Part shown: piece by piece, positions 1-7,828 of the stretch
Layout: every line of letters starts with the position of its first letter
Position numbering within the stretch: position 1 is the stretch's first letter
Assembly (NCBI RefSeq): GCF_963664915.1
Contig: NZ_OY761810.1
Span: 1,192,661 to 1,256,660 of the forward strand
Direction of reading: 5' to 3'
Source of the DNA: an uncultured Caproiciproducens sp.
GTDB lineage: Bacteria; Bacillota; Clostridia; Oscillospirales; Acutalibacteraceae
Length of the DNA stretch: 64,000 bases
Notes under the pieces: generated by a model
Database searches by the model: none
Told to the model about the DNA's origin: nothing
The model's input: only the letters and a program-made list of their open reading frames with translations
Translations under genes and position numbers: made by a program

Positions 1-441
1 CCATTTCAGTTTGCAGAAGCATTTTTTCTGGATGACCAATATTTCTATCTCATAGGCAATGGACAGGTAAGGAGAGTGAACCGGGTAACTGGCGAAACGG
101 AGGGTATCATCGAAGTACCTGTTCTTAAATCCCTTTCTTATGATGGCGAAAGTATTTATTACATCAATGAGAAATCCGAGCTTATGCGATATGATGTCCG
201 CACAGGTCAAGAAACGGAACTGTACGGAATCGTTACGGAGTCCTTCCTGTTGACCGAAAAAGAAGTGGTTTTTATAAACCGGCTGGAGCAAAACAAGCTT
301 TATGCATGTAACCACTTTGATGGAACACTTCGGCAGCTTACGCAGGAAGCAGTGCTATCTTTTTCAATGGATGGTAGCACCGTTATTTATACAGGTAAAG
401 CAGACATACAAGAACACCGGATTGTCTTGTATGATCAATAA
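1..441 (+). CDS. DUF5050-like beta-propeller protein, C-terminal fragment
   Basis: The reading frame is open from base 1, so the gene starts outside the window; a GTG at 76 is internal. The visible 146 residues are short repeated strands such as YINEKSELMRYDVRTGQETEL and KLYACNHFDGTLRQLT, the alternating display-value pattern of DUF5050/prolow-density-receptor-like propellers in clostridial surface proteins. No catalytic motif is visible. It ends at 441 and is followed by two terminator hairpins. It may be cargo of the integrative element whose recombinase lies downstream. Family assignment is by pattern only. Confidence 0.5.
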   Translation, partial: PFQFAEAFFLDDQYFYLIGNGQVRRVNRVTGETEGIIEVPVLKSLSYDGESIYYINEKSELMRYDVRTGQETELYGIVTESFLLTEKEVVFINRLEQNKLYACNHFDGTLRQLTQEAVLSFSMDGSTVIYTGKADIQEHRIVLYDQ

Positions 442-489
442 CATTTTTATATAGGCAAAAGGATAATTGTTTAATAACAAATTAATCAC

Positions 490-530
490 CCGCCAAATAA
501 AAAAAACGGCGCTTTGGCGGGGCTTTCTTC
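490..530 (+). terminator. Rho-independent terminator after the DUF5050-like gene
   Basis: CCGCCAAA (490-497) pairs with TTTGGCGG (513-520), followed by a T-rich stretch. It lies about 50 bases after the stop at 441. Confidence 0.65.
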
Positions 531-551
531 ATGCTCGAATACCTTCTACTA

Positions 552-587
552 CCCCTCCAAACCCGTAAAGTTTGGAGGGGTTTTATA
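552..587 (+). terminator. Second terminator-like hairpin
   Basis: An 11-bp perfect stem, CCCCTCCAAAC with GTTTGGAGGGG, a 7-base loop and then TTTT. The rest of 588-762 shows no gene that I can support. Confidence 0.7.
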
Positions 588-762
588 TGTGTTGGTCTCT
601 ACAGGCTACACCGCTGCGCATTTGCTGCAGCGATATTAAGCAATCTGCATAACCGATACTTACATAGGTGATTCGTTAAAAAAAGCCTGTGTTCCTTAGC
701 GGATAGCTATGCCCATCAACACGAACTACCAGAGCAGGTAAAACGTGAAGTAATATACAGGG

Positions 763-806
763 GCGTACCAACGGACGGCCATGTCCATTGGTACGCTCTT
801 TTTTTG
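763..806 (+). terminator. Strong terminator upstream of the element sigma factor
   Basis: GCGTACCAA (763-771) pairs with TTGGTACGC (788-796), with an extra GGAC/GTCC pairing inside, followed by a T-run. No intact gene precedes it, so it probably ended a gene now lost. Confidence 0.7.
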
Positions 807-890
807 CTTTACAAAACCATTCCCCGATGCCGGTCACCGCCTCTTGTCCTTCGTTTTCAATCACATTTTGAAAATTTGGAGGACAAGCAT

Positions 891-1304
891 ATGTCAGAGA
901 ACAAAAAATATACCCTTGTTATAAAAAGGCAGCGTGTGGAGGTCAGCGAGGCCATCTACCGTGCCTACCATAAAGAGCGGGAAGCAGAACGCTATCAGAA
1001 TAAGCTGATCCGCCAGAATGAACTATCATTGGAGCGGTTCCGGGAGGACGGAGTTAATGTTGATTACCTCATTGTCCGTGTTCAGCCGGATATCGTGGAC
1101 AAGCTCATTTATCAGGAACAGCTGGAGGCATTGTGGATTGCCCTTCAATCCTTGCCGGAGGATGAACGCACACTCATTGATGAATTGTTTTTCAATAATA
1201 AAAGCGAGCGGATGCTGGCTGCAGAGCTTGGAATAGCTACCATGACACTCCACGACCGTAAGCATCGTATTCTCAGAAAACTGAAAAAACTTCTTGAAAA
1301 TTAA
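891..1304 (+). CDS. Sigma-70-like factor of an integrative element
   Basis: 137 residues. The start is the ATG at 891, preceded by TTTGGAGG (876-883); the longer upstream frame has no ribosome site. The C-terminal half (LQSLPEDERTLIDELFF, then a helix-turn-helix AELGIATMTLHDRKHRILRKLKKLL) is a sigma region 4-type fold. Small proteins of this kind sit beside excisionase and integrase genes of Tn916-like and other clostridial conjugative elements, where they drive element genes. The recombinase gene follows directly. Its role in this remnant is inferred. Confidence 0.75.
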   Translation: MSENKKYTLVIKRQRVEVSEAIYRAYHKEREAERYQNKLIRQNELSLERFREDGVNVDYLIVRVQPDIVDKLIYQEQLEALWIALQSLPEDERTLIDELFFNNKSERMLAAELGIATMTLHDRKHRILRKLKKLLEN

Positions 1305-1321
1305 AAATTAATCCGTACATC

Positions 1322-1353
1322 CCCCTCACTTTTTCCTTTATAGAAGTGAGGGG
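1322..1353 (+). terminator. Hairpin between sigma factor and recombinase
   Basis: CCCCTCACTT pairs with AAGTGAGGGG around a short AT-rich loop, followed by ATTTTC. It probably ends the sigma-factor transcript. It also marks where the 5' part of the recombinase gene is missing. Confidence 0.55.
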
Positions 1354-1377
1354 GATTTTCTATCTCTCTCGTGTTCC

Positions 1378-2316
1378 TTGAAAAACACCGAGCCATACCG
1401 CACCATGTTGGACGGCCGGGTCAATCGATATTTTACAAAGCTGGATGTTACCGTGGGTGAAGTGAATCCTCAGCATCTTCAGGATTTCTATCAAACAATT
1501 TTTGATGAGGGGCATACTCCGAATACGGTCATTCACTATCACGCCGTGCTTCGCAAGGCACTGCAAAATGCTGTGAAAAAGGATATTATCGGTAGCAACC
1601 CCGCCGATAAAGTGGACAGACCTAAGAAGAATGTATATCAGGCACAGTTTTATTCCGCAGAAGAAATGATGACACTATTTGATGCGGTATCAAACGATCC
1701 CTTGGAAATTTGCGTAAAGTTGGCTGGCTACTATGGGCTACGGCGAAGCGAAGTCCTCGGTCTGAAATGGGATGCAATTAACCTCGAGCAAAAAACGATC
1801 TCCATCAGGCACAAGGTAATTGAGGACGAAGTGGACGGCAAGTTTATACCAGTCGGTGAAGATGTGCTGAAAACCAAATCCAGTTTCCGTACACTTCCTT
1901 TGCTGTCCTCTGTTGAAAAATTGCTGCTCGCAGAGAAAGAGAAACAGGAAATGTACCGCAGGCTATTCAAACGCTCTTACTGCCGAGAATATCTCGATTA
2001 CATTTGTCTCGATCAAACCGGAAAGCTCATGCGCCCTAATTATGTAACAGAGCATTTCAGCTGGCTGCTTGAGAAATTTGGCCTTAAAAAGATTCGCTTC
2101 CACGACCTCAGACATAGCTGCGCCAGTCTGCTGCTGGCAAACGGCATATCCATGAAGCAAATCCAAATCTGGCTTGGACATAGCACCTTCTCGACCACAG
2201 CGGATATTTACTCGCATCTGGACTTCCATGCACAGATCGAATCGGGCTTGGTTATGGATGGGATGTTTGAAAGAAACCGAGTGGCTGAACCGAGTGGACT
2301 TGAACCAAACGAATGA
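1378..2316 (+). pseudogene. Tyrosine recombinase/integrase lacking its N-terminal domain
   Basis: 312 residues if read from the TTG at 1378. The whole catalytic domain is intact: Arg in GLRRSEVLGL, the beta-strand Lys in LKTKSSFR, the HDLRH box, LGH, and the nucleophile Tyr in ADIYSHL. Family members of Tn916/ICE type are usually about 380-400 residues, with an arm-binding domain first. Here the frame is open only from about 1312 and begins inside the core-binding domain (GRVNRYFTKLDVTVGEV). No ribosome site precedes the TTG. The enzyme would lack arm-site binding, so it is probably a decayed integrase. It points at the tRNA-Ser 3' end, the usual attachment position. Confidence 0.75.
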
Positions 2317-2403
2317 TTTTCTACGGATTGCTTCACAAAAATACTACAAAGCCTTATATACCAATGGATTGGGCGAATTTGTTTTCTACGAAAACAGAAA
2401 AAA

Positions 2404-2476
2404 CGCCCTCAAAAAAGGGCGTAGAAAAGAGCAAAAAAGAAGAGCCTGCCTGCGGACATTGACCGCAAACAGGCTC
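2404..2476 (-). terminator. Tandem terminators of tRNA-Ser (minus strand)
   Basis: Two hairpins read correctly only on the minus strand. GAGCCTG/CAGGCTC with an inner TGCGG/CCGCA stem (2442-2476) is followed on that strand by a T-run at 2440-2428. A second stem (ACGCCC/GGGCGT, about 2403-2422) is followed by TTTTTT. They lie directly after the tRNA 3' end. Confidence 0.7.
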
Positions 2477-2477
2477 A

Positions 2478-2566
2478 TGGCGGAGACGGTGAGATTCGAA
2501 CTCACGTGCCCTTGCGGACAACCTGATTTCGAGTCAGGCTCGTTATGACCACTTCGATACGTCTCC
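2478..2566 (-). tRNA. tRNA-Ser(CGA)
   Basis: On the minus strand an acceptor stem GGAGACG/CGTCTCC, an anticodon stem CCTGA/TCAGG with loop CTCGAAA giving anticodon CGA, a long class II variable arm (TTGTCCGCAAGGGCA), a T-arm GTGAG TTCGAAT CTCAC and an encoded CCA. The length is 89 bases. The long variable arm is typical of serine tRNAs. The 3' end faces the recombinase remnant. Confidence 0.95.
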
Positions 2567-2713
2567 ATATTTTATTTTAATACACAAAGCCTTTCGTAGA
2601 AGTCAAGGCAAAGTGTAGAAAAACCGTAGAAATCGTTTAAAAGCTAAATTTTCAAAATCCAGCAAATCCGCATAAACTCAAGGGTTTCCGGCATTTTCAA
2701 GGCAACTGACCGA

Positions 2714-2758
2714 GTGGATTTCGAGTCAGTCCCGTTGTGACCACTTCGATACTTCTCC
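2714..2758 (-). pseudogene. Degenerate copy of the tRNA-Ser 5' half
   Basis: This stretch repeats the 5' half of the tRNA-Ser gene (acceptor, D-arm, anticodon loop with CTCGAAA) with about five substitutions in 42 bases. The 3' anticodon stem is disrupted, and no variable arm, T-arm or CCA follows. It is a partial duplication and not a functional tRNA. The remainder of 2567-2959 holds no gene that I can support. Confidence 0.6.
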
Positions 2759-2877
2759 GTATGATGTGCGTATGATGGAATCTTACATTAATACGCAGCA
2801 AGGGCACTTATACATTTTATAGATTTAGGACATAAAAGTCAAGTGTTTTTCTTTTTCATAGAACTGTAAAAAAATAA

Positions 2878-2903
2878 CGGCACAGCAGAGGATGTTGTGC
2901 CGC
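2878..2903 (-). terminator. Terminator-like hairpin, minus-strand polarity
   Basis: CGGCACA pairs with TGTGCCG; on the minus strand a T-run (TTATTTTTTT) follows. No minus-strand gene lies immediately to its right, so what it would terminate is unclear. Confidence 0.4.
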
Positions 2904-2959
2904 CAAAGCAGTAAGGAACATATTATGCCATTAGACAACTTATAAAATCAGGTGATAAT

Positions 2960-3406
2960 ATGCCCGTAACAACAAGAGAACTTTTAGCGAAATTAATCAA
3001 ATGCGAAGCAGGAGGAGAAGGAGATAACGGAATGCGTGCGGTTGCCTCCGTGATTGTTAACCGAGCCCAGGTTCCTAACGGAGAATTCGCAAGGGTGAGC
3101 CGCGGCGGCGATATCCGCGCCATTATTGAGCAGCAAGGCCAGTTTACCTGCATGAAAGAGGCTATTGCCGGCGCTTACAATGCGCAGAATGTATGGAATA
3201 TGGATCCGGAGGAAGTTCACTATGCAATAGCGGACTGGGCTATTGCAGGCAACACATTTTCCGGTGCCGGAGAATCCCTTTTCTACTTTAACCCCTTTAA
3301 TCCCCAGTGCCCGCCTTATTTCCCGCCGGGAGGGGCAGGCGTCATTTTCAATAGAATTAATCAGCACTGTTATTATACCCCTACCTCAGTTTACGCGACT
3401 ACGTGA
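2960..3406 (+). CDS. cwlJ: Spore cortex-lytic cell-wall hydrolase, CwlJ/SleB type
   Basis: 148 residues, the short CwlJ form: a Hydrolase_2 (SleB/CwlJ) catalytic domain with no signal peptide and no binding domain. The N-terminal LLAKLIKCEAGGEGDNGMRAVASVIVNR carries the conserved acidic residue expected to be catalytic (the Glu after Cys-15), and the C-terminus ends in the usual YTPTSVYAT. CwlJ is made in the mother cell, sits in the coat and degrades cortex muramic-lactam peptidoglycan during germination. The next gene, 18 bases on, is a GerQ homologue, the protein CwlJ needs for localisation in Bacillus. That linkage is the strongest support for cwlJ over sleB. Confidence 0.88.
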   Translation: MPVTTRELLAKLIKCEAGGEGDNGMRAVASVIVNRAQVPNGEFARVSRGGDIRAIIEQQGQFTCMKEAIAGAYNAQNVWNMDPEEVHYAIADWAIAGNTFSGAGESLFYFNPFNPQCPPYFPPGGAGVIFNRINQHCYYTPTSVYATT

Positions 3407-3424
3407 TTCAAAGGAGGAATCAAG

Positions 3425-4063
3425 ATGATGGACAACAATAATGAAGCCGGTGATTATAAAATGCCCCCATGCCCGTACGCCAATTATCCTGTAGCGGAAA
3501 CATCCATGAAAACTGCGGTGCCTGCTATCGGGGATATCGCCAGCTACAATTATATGAATCCTATTCAGCAACAGCAGCAAAAACAACAGTTCCAGCAAAC
3601 AGGGCAGCAATTTCCGGGGAGTCCGCCGCTGCAATCGGCGGGGAATGTCCTGCCGCAAATGGGAATGCAGCAGCCTATGGTAAGCGCCGCGCAAACCGGT
3701 GCCCCTATGCCGCAAATACAAATACCGGCACAACAATCAGATATGGGTGTCGTGCGGCAATCCGGCAGCGGGGTACCGCAGCAGACAGGCGACCAGGCGA
3801 CAACATCAGGTACAAGGATCCAGACCGGCTTGCAGCCGAGTGTGGTTTCGGCCGACAGCCTGCAATACCTGAACGGATTTCTAAGAACACAGATCGGCCG
3901 ACCGGTGCTCGTAACGTTTCTGATAGGAACGAATACCCTGACGGATCGCACAGGCACTTTGTTGGGGGTGGGCATAAACTACATCCTGATCAAAGAGACA
4001 CGGACCGATGATATTTTGGCATGCGACTTTTACAATATTAAATTTGTCAGGTTCTACTATTAA
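3425..4063 (+). CDS. gerQ: Spore coat protein GerQ
   Basis: 212 residues, start ATG at 3425 after AAAGGAGG (3411-3418); a second ATG follows at once. Residues about 40-140 are a Gln/Pro-rich low-complexity region (runs such as QQQQQKQQFQQ). The C-terminal 70 residues (QYLNGFLRTQIGRPVLVTFLIGTNTL...DDILACDFYNIKFVRFYY) are the conserved GerQ domain. In Bacillus GerQ is cross-linked by transglutaminase through Lys residues and anchors CwlJ in the coat. The order cwlJ-gerQ is conserved. The Gln-rich segment is longer than in Bacillus and could supply cross-linking sites; this is inference. Confidence 0.87.
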   Translation: MMDNNNEAGDYKMPPCPYANYPVAETSMKTAVPAIGDIASYNYMNPIQQQQQKQQFQQTGQQFPGSPPLQSAGNVLPQMGMQQPMVSAAQTGAPMPQIQIPAQQSDMGVVRQSGSGVPQQTGDQATTSGTRIQTGLQPSVVSADSLQYLNGFLRTQIGRPVLVTFLIGTNTLTDRTGTLLGVGINYILIKETRTDDILACDFYNIKFVRFYY

Positions 4064-4087
4064 TCATCATGCTTTTTGTCTCCCTCC

Positions 4088-4114
4088 ACGGGCCCGTGCA
4101 GGTGCAGGGCCCGT
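4088..4114. terminator. GC-rich hairpin between convergent gerQ and lipoprotein gene
   Basis: ACGGGCCC pairs perfectly with GGGCCCGT around an 11-base loop. No clear T-run follows on either strand, but it lies exactly between two convergent gene ends. Confidence 0.45.
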
Positions 4115-4140
4115 TAAAGGGAGTAAAACCGGCGATTACT

Positions 4141-4962
4141 CTAACCGGCGGCTTGCACTGTTTGCGCAGCAGCGGCATCGGCGGGCAGCTGAACTGCGGG
4201 CGCTTTTCCGATATTGGTGATGTTTCCGCTGATCTCACATTTTGATATAGTAACCGTAGTGCCGCTTCCGTCTATATTTTTAAATATTTTGTTGACTGTC
4301 TCAGTGGCGTCAAGTTCCACACGTACAATCTGGCCGGATGTTTCGCCAATATAGCAATAACCGTAAATTGCAGGCGCGCTGTCGAGCAGGGTCTGTACAA
4401 TTGTCTGGGAGCCATTGGCCATTCCCGTGGCGGTAACAATATTTTCAATCGTGCTGCGAAGCACCTCACTCTGAAAAGTCAGCTCTATTTTATGTACCTT
4501 TTGGGAGTCGATGGTTGTCTCGCGCACATACTTTTGACCGGATACATTGCTGAGAAGCCTTAGAATATCGATTTGTTCCAATGGGATGGTGGCAACGCTT
4601 TCAGCCGAGGTTTTCTGCCAGCCGCTTCCGGTATTCGAGTAAAACCAAACGCCGTCGCTGTCTGTAACGGTATAGGACACGCTGTTGCCCGTCGTACTGC
4701 CGAGCAGAGAAGTTTGGGTGGATTTTAAAGCGAACGGCTTTGCCCAGTATACACTGTCACTGCCGGTTTTAAAGTTGTATTGTTTGCTGTTGGCGGTAAA
4801 ATTAAGCGTATTGTCGATTGTGGCCGTACAGTTTTGAATGGAATTGGCATTGGCTTTCGCTTCGCGCATCAGGATGTCGGCATCGGCCTTTTTACCGCAG
4901 GCGGACAAACTCAAAATGAGTACAGACACCAAAAGAAAGCTTGCTGTTTTTGCTATTTTCAT
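4141..4962 (-). CDS. Secreted lipoprotein of unknown function (DUF6612/LolA-like)
   Basis: 273 residues. A lipoprotein signal peptide (MKIAKTASFLLVSVLILSLSACGKK) with lipobox LSAC places Cys-22 as the lipidated residue. The mature part is rich in beta strands of the kind seen in LolA/LppX-like and DUF6612 lipoproteins (VYWAKPFALKS, DGVWFYSNTGSGWQKTS, CYIGETSGQIVRVELD). The C-terminus is Ala-rich. The start has GGAGAGG upstream. It is probably exposed on the outer face of the membrane. Substrate and role cannot be read from the sequence. It is transcribed divergently from the DUF815 ATPase gene. Confidence 0.7.
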   Translation of the reverse strand: MKIAKTASFLLVSVLILSLSACGKKADADILMREAKANANSIQNCTATIDNTLNFTANSKQYNFKTGSDSVYWAKPFALKSTQTSLLGSTTGNSVSYTVTDSDGVWFYSNTGSGWQKTSAESVATIPLEQIDILRLLSNVSGQKYVRETTIDSQKVHKIELTFQSEVLRSTIENIVTATGMANGSQTIVQTLLDSAPAIYGYCYIGETSGQIVRVELDATETVNKIFKNIDGSGTTVTISKCEISGNITNIGKAPAVQLPADAAAAQTVQAAG

Positions 4963-5047
4963 GCATTACCTCTCCGCTTATGTTTCACTATTATATAGTA
5001 TCATATCAAATTTTTACTGGAATCGCAACCCAATTGTTCCCCATAAC

Positions 5048-5077
5048 TTGACATAATACCCGCAACAAGGGTAAAAT
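5048..5077 (+). promoter_or_regulatory. Sigma-A type promoter of the DUF815 gene
   Basis: TTGACA (5048-5053), 18 bases, then TAAAAT (5072-5077), about 40 bases before the start codon. Confidence 0.6.
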
Positions 5078-5117
5078 AACAAGTATTAAGTTTATGATTA
5101 TCAAAAGGGAGTCTGGA

Positions 5118-6368
5118 ATGAATGAAATGAAGCGGGCCGCAGTGAAAATGGCGTCCCTTTCAATCTATAAGGGTATTCTGAACCGTACCGTTCCCAAAGC
5201 CTTTTATCGGCTTTTGTGGTCGGCAGACCGGTCCGAAGAAGAGTTCCTAAACGCGTGGGGCGATTTTTTTGCCGTACTGTGCGAACGCGGATGCAGCGAA
5301 AACCTTGCCGAGTGCATCACAGGTACAGCGCTGTATGATGAAAATGCCTTTTCTCTTGCCGCGGCGGGGGGCACAACCGATTTTCCGCAAACTTTGATGG
5401 ATGCGGTGGAACGTGACCTGCAAATTATTCTGGATATTTCCTTCATTACCCCGCAGCAGCTTTTGGCTGACTGCAAATTTGAACAGGATATTTCGTTTTT
5501 ACAGCTCCCAGGGTGGAAAACCGGTGAACCGGTTGACGCACTTAAAGGGGAACTGAAGGAAAGCATCCACAAAATGACGGAATATTACCGTGAAAACGGC
5601 TGTGGAATGTATGCGCGATACCGTGCGTTTATTTGGCGTGATAAAAAAATTCAGCCGGTCGCGTATCCCGACAAAACGTCGCTCACCGATTTAAAAGGGT
5701 ATGAATTGCAGCGCGGGCTGGCAACGGACAATACGCTGTCTTTCCTGCAAAACCTGCCCGCGAACAACTGTCTGCTTTACGGCGACCGCGGCACGGGAAA
5801 ATCCTCAACGGTCAAGGCGCTTTTAAATGCTTATTACACAAAGGGCCTGCGAATGATTGAGATGCCGAAAGAATCCTTAATGGACTTTCCGCTTTTGGTT
5901 GACCAGATTGCCGCAATTCCGATGAAGTTCATCATTTTTATTGATGATCTTTCATTTTCCAAACAAAACGATACATATGCCGCTTTAAAAGCGGTGCTTG
6001 AGGGCGGCCTGGCAGCGCGGCCGGATAATACGCTGATTTACGCGACCTCGAACCGCCGCCATTTGGTGCGCGAAACTTTTTCCGACAGGGAAGGCGACGA
6101 GGTGCACCGCGGCGACACCATGCAGGAGAGCCTTTCGCTGGCGGACCGCTTCGGTCTTTCCATCAGCTTTACCCTGCCGGACAAAACAAGGTTTTTGGAA
6201 ATTGTCCGCCTTTTGGCAAGGCAGCGGCAGCTTAACGAGTATGTGGAAGAACTGGAATTGGGTGCGGAACGCTGGGCTACCGCGCGCGGCGGACGTTCCC
6301 CGCGCTGTGCAAGACAATTTATCAATGATGCGGAAGCACGCATCAGGCGCGGACAGAAGCTATTATAA
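5118..6368 (+). CDS. AAA-family ATPase, DUF815
   Basis: 416 residues from the ATG at 5118, which follows AAAGGGAG (5105-5112); an upstream ATG at 5094 has no ribosome site. The N-terminal half is helical and unassigned. From about residue 205 comes the DUF815 AAA module: LLYGDRGTGKSSTVKALL is Walker A and KFIIFIDDLSF is Walker B. Later NTLIYATSNRRHLV and a SLADRFGLSISF segment fit sensor regions, and the C-terminus ends in the RGGRSPRCARQFINDA arm. It is cytoplasmic. DUF815 proteins are widespread in clostridia with no agreed function. The next gene begins 21 bases on, so the two are probably co-transcribed. Confidence 0.85.
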   Translation: MNEMKRAAVKMASLSIYKGILNRTVPKAFYRLLWSADRSEEEFLNAWGDFFAVLCERGCSENLAECITGTALYDENAFSLAAAGGTTDFPQTLMDAVERDLQIILDISFITPQQLLADCKFEQDISFLQLPGWKTGEPVDALKGELKESIHKMTEYYRENGCGMYARYRAFIWRDKKIQPVAYPDKTSLTDLKGYELQRGLATDNTLSFLQNLPANNCLLYGDRGTGKSSTVKALLNAYYTKGLRMIEMPKESLMDFPLLVDQIAAIPMKFIIFIDDLSFSKQNDTYAALKAVLEGGLAARPDNTLIYATSNRRHLVRETFSDREGDEVHRGDTMQESLSLADRFGLSISFTLPDKTRFLEIVRLLARQRQLNEYVEELELGAERWATARGGRSPRCARQFINDAEARIRRGQKLL

Positions 6369-6388
6369 GCGACGGAAAGGAGCATAAC

Positions 6389-7627
6389 ATGCTAAAAAAA
6401 ATGACGGCGGTATTCCTGTGTATGATTATTGCCGCGGGCGCGCTTGCGGCCTGCGGTCCTAAAAACGATATTTCCTCCGGTGCCGGCACAAAAGATTTCC
6501 CCGTTACCATCGGCGGCGTCACCATCAGTGAGGAGCCGGCGGGGGTTGTGGTGCTTTCACCAAACATTGCCGATGTGATTCTCGCTATGGGATATGAAGT
6601 CCAGCTGAAGGCAAAAAGTGCGGAATGCACACAAAGCGACCTTGCCGTTTTGCCGGATGTTACCGTAGATGATGTACAGAAAATCAAGGATTTAGGCGCG
6701 ACATTGGTGTTTACCGATACGAAGCCGGCCGACGATAAAATTTCCGCTCTGAACAAAGACGGAATTGCTGTGCTGAGCATCGCAAGAGCGACCAGCAGAG
6801 AGGATCTGGACAGGCTTTATTCACAGGTAGGTGCGGCAATGAAAGGCGCGAAAACCGGGTATGAACGCGGAAAGAAAATATCACAAAGTATTTTCTTAAC
6901 CATTGATGATATCAGCCGGAATATTCCGTCAAGCGACACGCCGACTTCCGTTGCGTATCTTTACGATGCCGAAGGGTCGGTTGCCACCGGAGATACGCTG
7001 GAAGGCAAATTGATTGAATCCGCCGGGTTGGTCAACGCCGCGTCCGACGGCACGGAAAATAAGCTTTCGTCAAGTGATCTGCTGATTGCAAATCCAAAAT
7101 ATATTTTTTGCCCGACCGGCTTGAAAGCGAAGCTGGCACAATCCGAGGAATACAAAAAGCTGACCGCGGTTAAAGAAGGCAAGGTTTTCGAGATGGACCC
7201 GAACCTCATGCTTCTGCAGGGCAGGGGTATGGTTGACGCGGTAAGTTTTATGGCCGGTACCGCTTACCCCGAACTTTTGGAGGGAACAGAGGCTTCCAGT
7301 GCACCGTCGGCATCTTCCTCGTCCGGCACAGCGTCCGGCTCATCGCCGGGTACGGTGACAGGTTCTTCCGTCAGCTCCTCCGTTACGCCGGGCAGTACGA
7401 CCGTCACACTTAAAAAGGGTGATAAGGGGGACGAGGTACTTAAACTGCAAAACCGTTTGAAGGAGCTTGGTTATATGTTCGTAAAACCAAGCGGAGAATT
7501 TGCCGAAGGAACGGAGCAGAGCGTAAAGGACTTCCAGCTGCTCAACGGGCTGACGGTTACTGGCATTGCCGACCCGTCCACGCTTCAGCTGGTGTACTCG
7601 GCCAATCCTGTTAAACGCACGAATTGA
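6389..7627 (+). CDS. BtuF-like binding lipoprotein fused to a peptidoglycan-binding domain
   Basis: 412 residues. The signal peptide ends in LAAC (Cys-21 lipidated). Residues about 35-295 are a Peripla_BP_2 (BtuF/FepB-type) binding domain: SPNIADVILAMGYEVQLKAKS, DVTVDDVQKIKDLGATLVFTD and the closing EGKVFEMDPNLMLLQGRGMVDAVSFM. A Ser/Gly/Thr linker (about 300-345) leads to a C-terminal PG_binding_1 domain (KGDKGDEVLKLQNRLKELGYM...VKDFQLLNGLTVTGIADPSTLQLV). Normal family members end after the binding domain. No ABC permease or ATPase for cobalamin or siderophore lies nearby. It may have become a wall-attached sensor or scaffold, but ligand binding cannot be judged here. Confidence 0.8.
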   Translation: MLKKMTAVFLCMIIAAGALAACGPKNDISSGAGTKDFPVTIGGVTISEEPAGVVVLSPNIADVILAMGYEVQLKAKSAECTQSDLAVLPDVTVDDVQKIKDLGATLVFTDTKPADDKISALNKDGIAVLSIARATSREDLDRLYSQVGAAMKGAKTGYERGKKISQSIFLTIDDISRNIPSSDTPTSVAYLYDAEGSVATGDTLEGKLIESAGLVNAASDGTENKLSSSDLLIANPKYIFCPTGLKAKLAQSEEYKKLTAVKEGKVFEMDPNLMLLQGRGMVDAVSFMAGTAYPELLEGTEASSAPSASSSSGTASGSSPGTVTGSSVSSSVTPGSTTVTLKKGDKGDEVLKLQNRLKELGYMFVKPSGEFAEGTEQSVKDFQLLNGLTVTGIADPSTLQLVYSANPVKRTN

Positions 7628-7641
7628 TTTTTTAATAATAT

Positions 7642-7682
7642 TAAGGCCTTGTACATTTTATATGAAGTGTGCGGGGCCTTTA
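7642..7682 (+). terminator. Terminator after the BtuF-like gene
   Basis: AAGGCC pairs with GGCCTT across a long AT-rich loop, followed by TATTC. The stem is weak. Confidence 0.4.
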
Positions 7683-7693
7683 TTCATAAACAG

Positions 7694-7721
7694 TTGACAA
7701 CCGTGGAATATTCGTTATATT
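7694..7721 (+). promoter_or_regulatory. Promoter of the TraX-family gene
   Basis: TTGACA (7694-7699), 16 bases, TATATT (7716-7721), about 105 bases before the chosen start. Confidence 0.6.
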
Positions 7722-7828
7722 CTATAGATACAATACTATTGATGCAGGAAGGTGCTCCGCTTTGTCAGCGCAGAAATTCCGGAATACGGCGAATTTTTGC
7801 GGTAGGGCATCTTGAAGAGGTGAAAGAA

